From Nemertoderma westbladi (lineage: Eukaryota > Xenacoelomorpha > Nemertodermatida > Nemertodermatidae): a stretch of DNA of 37,568 nt. Position 1 is the stretch's first letter; the number at the start of each line of letters is the position of its first letter. Both the position numbers and the translations under genes were made by a program. Under the pieces are notes generated by a model. The model was given only the letters and a program-made list of their open reading frames with translations. It had not been told where the DNA came from and made no database searches. Location of the stretch: contig JAUCBJ010001819.1 of assembly GCA_032718475.1 (NCBI GenBank), positions 1-37,568 of the forward strand, in the 5' to 3' direction. This document shows positions 1-9,836 of this stretch, piece by piece.

Positions 1-189
1 CCACCACTCCTCAGCCATCATTGCTTGACAATCTCCCCCATCCACCACTCCTCAGCCATCATCGCTTGACAATCTCCCCCACTCGCCACTCCTTAGCCAT
101 CATCACTTGACAATCTCTCCCACCCACCACTCCTCAGTCATCATCGCTTGACAATCTCTCCCACCCACCACTCCTTAGCCATCATCGCT
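1..189. repeat. 41-bp tandem repeat, about 4.6 copies
   Basis: Units begin at 1, 42, 83, 124 and 165, so the period is exactly 41 bp. Each unit holds the phrases CCACCACTCC, AGCCATCAT and CTTGACAATCTC. The array runs off the left edge of the window and is cut on the right by the LINE fragment that starts near 190. Substitutions between units are few. No coding role is visible; the ATG at 148 that opens into the LINE fragment is a chance start inside the repeat. Confidence 0.93.
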
Positions 190-508
190 TGGCTAAGGAT
201 TTGGAAGTCACCGAGAATTAATCGGAAACTTAAGGTCCGATTATTTAGAGCAGCAGTAGTTCCAGTACTCTTCTATGGGAGTCCATGCTGGGCTCAAACT
301 GCTGAGGACACCAAATCTCTGGATGGCACATTCACAAGAATGCTACGCCGGGTTCATTGTGTCAAGTACAATGCACACATCTCCAACCAGACACTATATA
401 ACATTGGAGGTGTCTCATTGGTTCCCCCAAGCACCCCATTGAGTGAATAAGCATGGTGGACAGCCCATGACTTTCTTGAGACGCATCTTTAAGGACACTG
501 GCCTTGAA
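190..508 (+). pseudogene. RTE-like LINE reverse transcriptase, C-terminal fragment
   Basis: Translation in the frame open to 450 gives the segment that follows the RT fingers and palm in many LINE polyproteins, with phrases IWKSPRINRKLKVRLFRAAV, LFYGSPCWAQT, FTRMLRRVHCV and HISNQTLYNIGGVSLVPPS. The same family appears at 24652-25029 on the other strand, and the shared protein ends (HGGQPMTFLRR, KDTGLED) allow alignment. Compared with that copy, this one has lost the stretch between VPPS and the GVNKHGG block and everything after GLED. It lacks the endonuclease, the catalytic YADD motif and the 3' tail, so it is a dead fragment. It was joined directly to the minisatellite on its left, either by 5' truncation on insertion or by a later rearrangement. 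Confidence 0.85.
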
Positions 509-529
509 GATGCGTCTCAAGAAAGTCAT
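467..529. repeat. 21-bp perfect inverted repeat at the end of the LINE fragment
   Basis: Bases 467-487 (start ATGACTTTCTTG) are the exact reverse complement of 509-529, separated by 21 bases. The left arm is normal LINE coding sequence (PMTFLRR); the right arm is an inverted copy of it, not the expected continuation of the LINE. A snap-back or template-switch during reverse transcription would give this. It would form a hairpin in single-stranded nucleic acid. Confidence 0.9.
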
Positions 530-672
530 CATCGACAGTTATCGACTGTTACCAACACCCCATCATCATTATGATGATCGAAGGACATGTGTAGAATATT
601 GCTTACATGCAGAAAGTTACTTAGTATTATATTTTATTTAATTTCGACAACGTATCTCCCGTTTTCTATTAG

Positions 673-749
673 AACAATGTTACACTGAAAATAATTGCGA
701 GAATTTCGAAGACATCGTTGCTGATGGATTGATTAGTGATGTGGATCTG
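673..749 (+). CDS. candidate host-gene exon (77 nt), acidic peptide
   Basis: A pyrimidine-rich tract ending CGTTTTCTATTAG (acceptor AG at 671-672) precedes 77 nt that end CTG followed by GTGAGT, an excellent donor (GT at 750-751). Only one frame is open across the segment. It needs one upstream base to fill the first codon and ends on a codon boundary (phase 0), reading about 25 residues rich in E, D and N with the phrases YTENNCENFED and LISDVDL. The next candidate exon (25914) opens in phase 0, which is compatible. I do not recognise the protein. The length is too short for coding potential to be convincing alone, and a chance open frame remains possible. Confidence 0.45.
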
Positions 750-1070
750 GTGAGTAACAATTTACTAACTAACATGGTATTTACCAACGTTAACAAAGTG
801 AGTTTTTGGTTATATAAATTTACTAACTAACATGGTATTTACCAACGTTAACAAAGTGAGTTTTTGGTTTTATCAATTTACTAACTAACATGGTATTTAA
901 CAACGTTAACAGAATGAGTTTTGGGTTATATCAATTTCCTAACTAACATGGTATTTAACAACGTTAACAGAATGAGTTTTGGGTTATATCAATTCCCTAA
1001 CTAACATGGTATTTAACAACGTTAACAGAATGAGTTTTGGGTTATATCAATTTACTAACTATCATGGTAT
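750..1070 (+). repeat. 58-bp minisatellite starting at the splice donor, about 5.4 copies
   Basis: Units start with AATTTACTAAC at 759, 817, 875, 933, 991 and 1049, a strict 58-bp period. The first two unit junctions keep GTGAGT upstream of AATTTACTAAC, as at the real donor (GTGAGT at 750, then AATTTACTAAC at 759), with about a dozen inserted bases in the repeat version. Later units have mutated this to AATGAGT. The last unit breaks off at about 1070, where the minus-strand LINE begins, so the LINE probably inserted into the array. Confidence 0.92.
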
Positions 1071-1116
1071 GTTTATTTATTATAATCTTTAATTATGATT
1101 AGACAAATTAACGTAA

Positions 1117-4009
1117 TTAGCTATAGCTACATAGATATTCGGTATTACGCATTGCGCAAATTCTAGAACCCTTGGCAATGGTGCAAATGGCACGCAGAAC
1201 GTAGTTATCTAGTTTGGTTATGCGGCAAAAAAGGCCAGCGACCGCCCTATAACGAATATGAATAAAAAGAGGGACATTTAAGGACCCTAAAGCTAATCGA
1301 ATGCTAGTAGTTTCATCATCAACAACTCTGGGTATATTGAAAAACCGTCTAGCACAATTATTATAAGCTACTTTGAGTTTGTTGTGAACAGACTCAGAAT
1401 AGTTTTGTCTGGCCCAAAGAGCATTGCAATATAACGGTGTACAATATGCACGAAATAAAGTAACTTTAACGGGGACAGGGCATGAACCGAATTTGCGAAT
1501 CAAAAAATTACCCCTAGAATAAAGCTTACAAGTTTGATTCCTGATATCGTAGTCGTCATCTAAAGTACTGTGTACAATATGGCCAAGATAATTAAACTTC
1601 TCAACGACTTCAATAGGAGAGCCATTAAGATAAACACTAGGGCGACAAATAATTGTCGACCCCTTAGGATACAAATATAAACACTTACTTTTCTTTTTAT
1701 TGAAAGTTATAGAATTACCTTTTGCGTAGGTAACACATATATCTATTAAGTGCTGTAAACCAAAAATAGAGTTTGAAATTAAACATAAGTCATCAGCGTA
1801 ACCAAGGTGATTAATCCTGGTTCCATCAATAACGCAACCTACATCAGCACTGGACATTTGCTTGCTTAAATCATCGATATAAATGTTGTAGAGCAAAGGC
1901 GACAAAATACCACCTTGCTTAGTACCATTGGTAACAGTAAACTTAGCAGATGTAAAACCACCCCAGATTACATGCATCGACTGAGCTCGATACCAATATA
2001 AAATAATGCGGACTACATATAATGGAAAACCCCGCGATATCAGTTTACTAAATAACTTAAAATGATTTATTTTGTCGAATGCTTTACTGGCATCCAACAT
2101 ACATACGTAAATGGGCGTATTGTTAGAAATATAGTAATTAAGTATCTCCTTAAGTGTAAAGATACATAATTCCGTACCTAATTTTGTCTTAAATCCAAAC
2201 TGATTATCAGTCGTATACATCAAGGACAAGCACCGTGCCAAAATAATATTTTCCAGTAATTTACTAAGAACAGTAGCTATCGAAATACCCCTATAATTAT
2301 CTTTGCTTGTATGGTCCCCGGTTTTATCCTTTATTAAAGGAATAATAACGGATTCCATCATAAGCTGGGGAATATAACCATGGCTGAAAATTAAGTTAAA
2401 AAATAGAGTTAAAATATTCAACAGTGGTACACAGCACCCATGGATAAAATGCTCAGCTTCAAGGCCATCAGGGCCTATTGCCTTACCGCTACACAAACTA
2501 TTAATAGCTTCAAATATTTCATTAACTACTACCTTATTTGTTTTACTAAAAGTAGTTCCCGATAACTTATTAGTTACAAACTCCTTACTACTGTCATCAG
2601 ATACTGAATTAAATAGATCACAAAAATGATCTTTCCACAACCCACAAATCTGTTCGGGACCAACTGCGTCACCTACTTTATTCGGTAGTACAGTTGTTTC
2701 CGAGCAACATTTGTGTACATCAGACCAAAAGTTCTTTATTGGGTTACCTTTATTTGAAGTACTGCCCAATAAAGACTCAGCTAATTTTGTATCACGTATG
2801 TTCTGTTCATCACGCTTACATGCCCTGAGCGCTCGTTTAAAATTGGCTTTCGACCGCAGATAATTATCGTGAATATAACCTTGCCTGGGAGACCCGGCTG
2901 ATCTCCAGGATAAAAACTTATTTCTGGCGTCGTCATGTTTCTCGCGTACAAAGTCATTCCACCCAGGGATGTGGCGTTTAGAAGATGACACAGACGTTTT
3001 ACATTTAATAGTTTCATTAGCACAAGTGTTTAAAGTATTAACTATAAAGTTAAAAATATTATCAATATCGATTCTATGAGAACTATTACTGCAATGTGGA
3101 TCTGTACAGTTTACAAATTCATTATCAACAAAATAGGTATCAAGTTGGCTTTTAACTTTAAAAGCATAATTATTAAGTGACTCAGGAGATGTCTTACACC
3201 AATCTAACTTGGGGCACCTGGGAGATGCGTTACAAGTACAATTAGCTTTAATTGCAGGCGAGGGGGAAATATAAACTGAAAAATCTACAACTAGAGGCAT
3301 GTGGTCTCTAATAGACAGTGAATAGTCCACAGAAACTGAACTAATAATACTACCAGTAGATGGAGGACACACAATATGATCCAGCCAAGATGTGCTGGAG
3401 TGTGCGTCACTTATGTACGTAAAGGTGTCCGAAGGCAGATGTTCAATATCTAATATTATTAACCCCTCGTTATTGCACCATTCGGTAAGGTGAGCATAAA
3501 AAGAGCGCGAAATATCTGGATGAGCATTAAAATCACCAATAATGCAAAAGTTAGTAAAACCAATTGATTCATAAATGGATTTTATCTCACCCAGGCAACT
3601 TGTATACAATGTGTCATTTTCTGCACATTGGTAAGGCATATAAACATTGAGTAATAATAGTTTATGTAAATTACTGAGGTTAACAACTGCACCAATAAAT
3701 CGTGAATCATTAAATTGAATAACGTTAACAGCGTGTGCAATTGTGTTTCTGTACACTACGGCTACTCCACCATAAGGGCGCCCGGATAGTATACCAGAAC
3801 TACTGCAAACAGGAGATACACCAACACCTAGAAAACCAGGGTGTAAATTATTAACAATACCAAGCTCCTGCTTGGTTACACAGTTCTTGCAGGAATAAAA
3901 TATCGGTTCCTGATTCGCACAAATTGAAAATAATTTTCTGCGAAGCCGCATTTTTAATAGAGTTGCAATTGTATGAAGTTAAACTAAGTTTCATATTATT
4001 ATTCGCCAT
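1117..4009 (-). pseudogene. LINE ORF2: endonuclease/reverse transcriptase (one frameshift)
   Basis: The long open frame runs 3951 to 1117 (944 codons), but the true start is probably the ATG at 4009-4007. From there another frame encodes the start of the endonuclease, including the Asn motif SYNCNSIKN and the Glu motif LFLQE. The frame changes near 3880, after LQE and before KQELGIVNN. Counting from 3951, the endonuclease continues with IIGDFNAHPD (about residue 138) and RDHMPL (about 215). The RT has LDASKAFDK (about 619), NGTKQGGILSP and catalytic YADD (718-721). The protein nicks target DNA and primes reverse transcription of the element RNA. All catalytic residues looked for are present; only the N-terminal frameshift inactivates it. 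Confidence 0.9.
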
Positions 4010-4135
4010 TGAAAACACTAGTAAGATGATAAAAAGGAATTAATAGTATAAAAATATATATTTATAAAAGGAAAAGATGTCGGGTTATTAAAAATACACG
4101 ATAATACATGGAATATAGCCCAGTTGCGCAGTTGG

Positions 4136-5352
4136 CTACGTGGACAAACCTATTGGTTGAGTAGATTCCGAAGTGTTGGTCAAGACGACCTGGGTACCTG
4201 ACATAACAGAGTCACCGCTGGGCAGGAGTCCCGAGGAAGACCCAGGGACCTGTGGAGCTACCGGACGCCGATTCTTTGGAGGGAAATAAGAGTTGATTCT
4301 AGCATGTCGAGGCCATGTGGTGGGGTTAAAAAGAGTTTCGCGCTCGTTATCTTTGCACGTTAAGATAAAAGAAGACTGCGTGGCACCTTCCCTATTAACC
4401 AGTTCGACTGAAACGTTTAGATCAACAGTATCTTTTATATATGCTTCGATATCTTTAGGCACAACCTCGATGCCGAGCCCAGTTAAATACAGTTTTCTAA
4501 TAGGCTGCACTGTCCTGAGCGCAGTTGACGAAGATGCGCCTTCAATAGCCTAAACTTCCTCCGTTGCGGTTTTCGGCCGCCGGGGTTAGACTTAGCAACG
4601 TTGTTATTTCCGGCATGTCGTGGATGCTTAGACGCTACGGGTTTCGCCGCCCGATGTTTACCGTCTGCACCTACAACAGCAAAACTATCATCATCGTCAA
4701 TAACGATCATGCTACCAGCAGCGGATGAATTATTCCAGGTAGCATTCGTGGTTTTAGCTTTGTCAGCATAGGAGTGAATCCGTGGTTCCGAAGGAGAAGG
4801 AGTAACGACCGAACCACCTTTCTTGCCTGTACATAACGCAGCTGTTTGAGAAGCAAGAGGGGCCTCCTGTCGCCCGTAGTTTGCCTCGAGAACAGCGACC
4901 CTGTCCTGCAGCATGCTGACGGTTCGACACAGCATAGAGATGTCAGCGCTGCCTAAAGAAAACGGTGGAAGACTCGCTAGGTTGACCGGAATAAATTCAG
5001 GAATACGAGTAGCAGTAGAGTTATCGGAGGCGGAACCTCTGTCACAGAATCCCGGATACTCGAACATATCTAGGATGTCGACGACCAGATTTCGCCGTAA
5101 GGAGTCACCATTCTGGCGAACTTTAGAGAAGCTTTGCTTGGACTTGTTCCTATCCGAAGAAGGGATTAGCCCGAGGAGAACAGTCTTTGCCTCCTTCAAC
5201 AGTGCGTCGTTAAACTTCGGCCAAGATTGAACGATAGCAATTATTGTATCGTGCGTTTGCGCCTCGGCAACGTGAGATGCCCAGATGTAGGCAAGTACGT
5301 CGTTCTTTATATGATTACAGTTGCAGATATCAGGCTCCGCCGCTCGCGCCAT
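4136..5352 (-). pseudogene. LINE ORF1: RNA-binding protein with RRM-like C-terminus (one frameshift)
   Basis: Two overlapping minus-strand frames make up one protein. The first is open 5562-4483. Its likely start is the ATG at 5352-5350 (MARAAEPDICNCNH), because upstream codons read as untranslated sequence. It gives a basic, low-complexity middle with an acidic patch (IVIDDDDSFAVVG) and an R/K-rich segment near GRKPQRRK. The second is open to 4136 and supplies the C-terminal domain: RKLYLTGLG, a Lys/Asp helix, SSFILTC and FNPTTWPRHARINSYFPP. This matches the RRM-like fold that ends ORF1p of many invertebrate LINEs and should bind the element RNA. The frame switch lies near 4530-4556. ORF2 follows after about 126 nt, the usual LINE arrangement. 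Confidence 0.75.
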
Positions 5353-5562
5353 AGTGAAGTTGGCATTCACGCGAAGAAGAGAAATATAAATAGTAGGGTA
5401 AGCCCACGTTCTTAATACTGCTGTACTGTGTAAGTTATGCAAAACCGGTACAGCAGTATAGCAGTCGTACTTGGAAAACTCCATGGAAAACTCCATTACT
5501 GTATGTAATGGATTTCTCGTGCTCCTTGGATGATAAGCTCCTAAAACGGCTTTGAATCTCAA

Positions 5563-6563
5563 AAAGGTTCCAGGGAGTGCTTTACTTCGCTTAGTGTTTT
5601 GGTTTACCGGCTAACACAAAATATTTCCCACTAGAACACGGACCTTCAATGACTTGTTATTTACGGACATCAACAACCTTTTAATATAGTACAAAAACAC
5701 AGTGATTTTCTGTTCTTCCCAAATAATACTGTATATTGCTTCCTTCTGACATATAAAATAATGTACTGTAACACCTTAGAAAAACCCCTGGGATGAGTAA
5801 AAAGTAGAAACCGGGTGAAGGGTGCTTTGGGTCCATTAGGATCCAAAGTATAGCCTCAAAAATAATCCAAAATGCAGAGAAAAATATAGTGTTTTTAGCC
5901 GTTTTGTTATGCTAAAAATACACCGTAAAAATATACAAATAATGGGAAAAGAAAATCTAATAATTCGTGAAAAAAGCCTATAAATACTATAAGCAGGAAA
6001 AAAGTCGTACAACGTCGTAATAAACTTGGTGCTTCACACATTGTTACGGTAGTCACGGTAGTGTAGAACACCAGATAACCTTCTGAGTCCAAACAGGTGT
6101 GGGACCGATTGGATGCAAATGGTTACCTGCAATTGCTCTCAGACCATACAGTTTATCCTGGCGAGTCTGGGATAAACATATAGCCTGCGGACAGTGCACC
6201 AGCACTACCGTGATTGTCAGAGCCGGGCCGATGGAGACGCTGCCACTTTGCCTTTAGAACTAAATAGTCAGTCCCTCCCGACGTAAGTAGCCAGAGGGCA
6301 AAAGTAAGCACACAAGCAAGCGCTCCGGGCTTATTTAGCCAGTGAACTCAAACCAAGGCGGAATCGTCTTACCTTCCTGGTCCGATCACAAAGCCTTTCT
6401 CAGGCCCGACCCAGCAACAAAGACGCCCAACTTTGGAGCAGAGCTGACTTCTAGGCTAAACTTTTGCTGACTTTAGGAGCAGAGCTCATTTCAGGCAGCT
6501 GGGGTTGAAGACTCTAATTTTCTGTCCCAATGTGGCCCTTGTTTGACTTTCTTGTGCAGAGAT
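5563..6563. other. Non-coding stretch: LINE 5' UTR and unrecognised sequence
   Basis: No convincing gene is seen. The part near 5563-5700 is probably 5' UTR of the minus-strand LINE. The rest is unassigned. A small stem is visible at 6151-6177 (GTTTATCC pairing with GGATAAAC). The right end, CTTGTGCAGAGAT, is the target site of the LTR element: the GAGAT at 6559-6563 recurs at 12957-12961. Confidence 0.6.
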
Positions 6564-7083
6564 TGTTAGCTTATCCAATTCCGCTAACACAAACCCATAG
6601 AGTGAGCCATTAAGCAATATTGGGGGCCACGAGGTTGGTTACCCAATCTCGCGTCACCCCAATAAAGTGGGAAGGAGAAACACACAATAGGGGTCAGGGG
6701 CCAAACCCCTAACCGAGAGAGAACACAGGGAGTGAAGGGAAACACTCCAAAGGGTGCCAACAGGGATATTAGCCAATGGGGGGACAGCATCGACTAGGTA
6801 CTGTAACAAGGCCAAACCGTGCAATATATATTACCGGTCGATGCAATCAGTTAGTCAGTTTACTCAGTTAGTTCAGTAGGGTGGAACGGTGACTTCTATC
6901 ACCGTCCGCTACCGCCATCATACTTATCTACCGGTAACCGTGTCATACTATACTATATATATCAACTATATTATACCTTTATACATATTACCGAACATCA
7001 GAACTCTTTTACCTTTCACACACGGCGGGGACGCGTAGATAGAAAACCCAACGGATAAACCGGGATCCGTAGATCCCGTCACA
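6564..7083 (+). repeat. 5' LTR (520 bp)
   Basis: This copy matches 12437-12956 except for G at 6583 versus A at 12456 and C at 6652 versus T at 12525. It carries an AATAAA at 6661-6666 and an A/T-rich TATATATA stretch near 6955, which could serve as processing and promoter signals. The open frame on the minus strand at 6584-6790 recurs in the other LTR and is not a gene. A primer-binding site with the usual TGG start is not obvious after 7083. Confidence 0.97.
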
Positions 7084-7190
7084 GTGATAGAAATCCAGCT
7101 GCCCGAGACTGCGACTGCCAACCACAGTGATAGAACTAGATCCAACCAACTGGCCTGACAGACTGTGGCTGCCAGCCACCAAAGACGAAG

Positions 7191-8168
7191 ATGAGTCGAG
7201 AGAGAGGGACAACACCGCCGCGGACCCCGGACGGCGATCTAACGATCCGCGAGGCCGCGACGAGACGGTATAAACCCACGACGCCGGACCCATCGATAAC
7301 GGGCCATCCGGCGATCCGAGATGAGGGGGGCCGTCTACAGCGAGAGGACGAGTTTGGAGAGGAGAGAGACGAGTCGACACAGGGCGGCGGTCGATATGCC
7401 GATGTCGCCGGCCAGCCACAGGCCGAGGGCGACGGACGGCCCACCGGAACGGCAAAGGTGGGGCCGACGGTACGACGCCGAACCCGGAGGGAGAGAGGAG
7501 ATGTCGACGACGAGGACGTCGGGGTCGTCCGGCTCCGACGAGCCTACGCCGCGACCCGGGAACAACTGAAGGAAGCTAGAGGAGGGGCTGAGATAGACCA
7601 GGTGAAGTTGAGGAGACGACTAGGTGAGTCGAACAGATACTTTGATTACCTAGTGCGTTCTGGGCAGGGAGAACTGGCCGAGGAGAGAGCGAGAGGGGTT
7701 GCCTTCGAACTGTTTGGGCTATGGGAACGTAGGGGTATGGGGCCTGGTGTAGTGTACATAGGGCCATACTTAGTCGATGCCAGGGAAGTTAAGTTAGTGG
7801 GTTGGGCGGGACCGCACGAGGGCGAATCCGAGGTTAGCTCCGAGGATTCGGCCTCGTCGGTCAGCGAGGACCCCGGAAAGCGGGGGAAAGTTAGTAGGAC
7901 GGAGGGGCGGCGGGAGTCCGTCGCAACCGATAAGTCTGCTACATCCTCCGCAAAAGAAAGAAGGGTGCAGGAGATAAATCTGGCAGCGTATGAATTAAAA
8001 ACTAGAGAGATATTAGAGAGAACTAGAGAGAAATTAGAGTGGATAATGGGGAGAAGGAAGGAGCAAGAGAGTGAACGCGAAGTGCGTGAGGCAAGAGAAC
8101 AGAGCGTGCGGTACACGTACAGTACATACAGTAACCGTACGGGCGGGGGGGGGGGGGGGGGGGGGTAG
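7191..8168 (+). CDS. Gag-like protein, N-terminal part (LTR element 1)
   Basis: The ATG at 7191 is supported by the related element at 14339, which starts at the matching codon (MSQEEETTPPRTPD against MSRERGTTPPRTPD). The 325-residue frame has a proline/threonine- and glycine-rich disordered head (about 1-100), a helical segment (LRRAYAATREQLKEARGG, about 112-130), a conserved block with the phrase VVYIGPYLVDAREVKLVGW, an acidic serine-rich patch and a second charged helix. It ends in a run of glycines encoded by 21 consecutive G (8145-8165) followed by TAG. It is not a recognised domain; position after the LTR and the downstream zinc knuckle make Gag the best guess. The related copy suggests translation once continued past the G run in another frame. 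Confidence 0.7.
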   Translation: MSRERGTTPPRTPDGDLTIREAATRRYKPTTPDPSITGHPAIRDEGGRLQREDEFGEERDESTQGGGRYADVAGQPQAEGDGRPTGTAKVGPTVRRRTRRERGDVDDEDVGVVRLRRAYAATREQLKEARGGAEIDQVKLRRRLGESNRYFDYLVRSGQGELAEERARGVAFELFGLWERRGMGPGVVYIGPYLVDAREVKLVGWAGPHEGESEVSSEDSASSVSEDPGKRGKVSRTEGRRESVATDKSATSSAKERRVQEINLAAYELKTREILERTREKLEWIMGRRKEQESEREVREAREQSVRYTYSTYSNRTGGGGGGGG

Positions 8169-8171
8169 TAG

Positions 8172-8666
8172 TAGTGCGTTAGGAAATATTGGTATTAATA
8201 GTACCGTAGTAAATAACCCTAATCCCTTCATAATAATATTAATTCAAATATTCAGAATAATCAAAATAATTCAAATAATTCGAATAGCTATTTAAATTTT
8301 GAAAATAATAATAATTCTAACTTAAATAATTTAAATAATAATCCCGTTTCAAATTCTAATAATTTAATTGATTTAACAAATAATATTGGGAATGGTGCTA
8401 TTAATGTGAACGCGTCAGACTTGTATAGCCCGGCAGACGGCAGCCTGGTAGGCCACGTAGTTAGTAGGCAGGAAGTGGCGGGGTTGAGCCAACCCGAGGT
8501 GGGCCTGGTAGGCCACGTAGTAGTAGAGAGAGAGGCGGGGGTGAATAGACCCGGCCGCAGTAGAGACAGTGTGTCGACTAGAGAGGGGTGTAGAGACGAA
8601 GTAAGAGATATTGAAGTTAGATGTGGCGGGTGGGGGGGGGGGGGCTACGGGTGCCCCACCACATGA
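8172..8666 (+). pseudogene. Gag-like protein, asparagine-rich middle part (frames broken)
   Basis: After the G run the matching frame reads SSSALGNIGINSTVVNNPNP. It shifts near 8220-8232 and then stays open to a TGA at 8664-8666. The shifted part is highly asparagine-rich (repeated NNN and NLNN) up to LIDLTNNIGNGA. Two or three copies of a GGLVGHVVSRQE-like motif follow (LVGHVV at about 8448 and 8508), and then a basic REAGVNRPGRSRDSV stretch. The paralogue at 15567-16193 keeps the same region in a single frame with richer Asn repeats, which shows the layout is inherited and this copy has acquired at least one indel. Function is unknown; low-complexity Asn tracts suggest a flexible or self-associating linker. 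Confidence 0.6.
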
Positions 8667-8940
8667 GATTAGCGGCGAGAGAGGGGGGGCAGAGAATGCC
8701 CCACAAGAGGGGTGTAGAAGTGTAGTAAGAGGTAGTGAAGTTAGAAGTGGCGGGTGGGGGGGGGGCTACGGGCGCCCCACCACAGAAGATTAGTGGCGAG
8801 AGAAAGGGGGTAGAGAGTGTCCGACAAGAGGGACGCAGAAGTGTAGTAAGAGATAGTGAAGTTAGAAGTAGCGGGTGGGGGGGGGGGGGCTACGGGCACC
8901 CCACCGCGAGGGATTAGTAGCGAGAGAGGGGGGGCAGGGA
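8566..8940 (+). repeat. Three tandem 121-124-bp units, each with a poly-G run
   Basis: The marker GAAGTTAG occurs at 8613, 8737 and 8858, giving unit lengths of 124 and 121 bp. The difference is three G in the internal G run (13, 10 and 13 G at 8632-8644, 8756-8765 and 8877-8889). Each unit length leaves remainder 1 after division by 3, so successive units are read in successive frames. As a result three overlapping open frames each start in one unit and stop in the next. The older relative at 16150 shows only the first part of a single unit before it is truncated. Confidence 0.85.
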
Positions 8941-9836
8941 GTGTCCCACAGGCGTCGGCGGATAATGCGCAGGCCGAATTAGGTAAACCGCAACACCCGG
9001 CGACGGAGAGTAATAGGGGGATTGCGAGTATCCCCAGCGGCGTGCGATCGAGCAGAGAGAGACAGGTTGACGTCGCGAGAGGGCGGGCGACGGAACGTCG
9101 AGCCCAGTCAGAAGAGAGAAGATTAGTAGAGTTTAATAGAGAGGTCGAAGATAGGAGAAGATTAGTAGAGTATAATGGAGAGGTCGAAGATAGAAGAAGA
9201 TTAGCAGAGTTTAACCGAGAGGTCGAAGAGAGAAGAAAGGAAGATAATAGAAGAGTCGTTGCTAGGAGCAACCAGAGAGCGAGGACGGATAGCGAGCCGT
9301 CGATAGTAGAGATGGAGCTAGGGAGTCAGTGGGGTCGAACATCGGGAGATTGCCGTCGCCCCGGAGAAACGCACCACACACCAAGAGAGGGGTACAGGAC
9401 GTACCGATACGAAGAAGAGAACAGGAATGGGGATCAAAGAGAAGCTTCCCGACGGGATATAGCTGCCGATCGAGAGTACGGTAGTCGCGGGGAGATTCGA
9501 GATTCGAGAAGAATAAACTTCGATTCGGAAGGGCACATGCAGACTGCAGGACATACTGTAGGCCTTACTGCACATACTATTATAGGCCATGCTAGAGTAG
9601 GCGATAGGGTAGCGCGGACGACGGGATTAAACCCGGAAGTCGCGGAGTACATACCGGTAGGTAGGCAAGAAGTGAATAGGCCTATATCGGTACCGGTACA
9701 GCAGCATGACTATAATTTCCAGGGATACAACATATATCCAGGGGAGGGGGGAATTATTGCAGATAGATGTATGGGCCCCAATATATTAACATCAACCCCA
9801 GTACCAAACATACCGGCCGGGGGGGGGACAGGGTGA
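8856..9836 (+). CDS. Gag-like protein, charged coiled-coil part
   Basis: This is the longest frame downstream of the 8.6-8.9 kb tandem units. It enters from the third unit (the ATG at 8856 is repeat-derived and probably not a real start). It then gives three near-identical heptad-like repeats around RRLVEFNREVEDR (about residues 90-128), an Arg/Glu-rich stretch, and a Tyr/Pro-rich tail with PVQQHDYNFQGYNIYPGEGG. It ends in a TGA right after another G run (9820-9828). In the alternative frame past that run the protein continues without interruption into the zinc-knuckle segment. Coiled coil plus nucleocapsid-like tail fits a structural Gag role. No homologue recognised. Confidence 0.6.
   Translation: MKLEVAGGGGGATGTPPRGISSERGGAGSVPQASADNAQAELGKPQHPATESNRGIASIPSGVRSSRERQVDVARGRATERRAQSEERRLVEFNREVEDRRRLVEYNGEVEDRRRLAEFNREVEERRKEDNRRVVARSNQRARTDSEPSIVEMELGSQWGRTSGDCRRPGETHHTPREGYRTYRYEEENRNGDQREASRRDIAADREYGSRGEIRDSRRINFDSEGHMQTAGHTVGLTAHTIIGHARVGDRVARTTGLNPEVAEYIPVGRQEVNRPISVPVQQHDYNFQGYNIYPGEGGIIADRCMGPNILTSTPVPNIPAGGGTG

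Larger units (their letters stand above)
1071..5600 (-). mobile_element. Two-ORF non-LTR retrotransposon (LINE), minus strand
   Basis: On the minus strand it reads 5' UTR (boundary unclear, beyond about 5560), ORF1 (5352-4136), a gap of about 126 nt, ORF2 (4009-1117), then a very short 3' UTR of about 46 nt abutting the 58-bp repeat. ORF2 has an apurinic-type endonuclease followed by RT, and ORF1 ends in an RRM-like domain. No poly-A tail is seen; the 3' end is A/T-rich. I could not find a target duplication because the 5' limit is uncertain. Each ORF carries one frameshift, so this copy is inactive but not old. The RT motif style (TKQGGILSP, then GYADDL) separates it from the other LINE families in the window; the exact clade is not settled. 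Confidence 0.85.

Noticed and set aside
6584-6790. Minus-strand 68-codon frame found identically at 12457-12663
   Set aside because: It lies wholly in the LTRs, so its duplication reflects the LTRs, and it has no domain.
7335-8231. Several minus-strand frames opposite the Gag-like gene
   Set aside because: They are shadows caused by high GC and codon bias of the + strand frame, which is supported by conservation in the second element.
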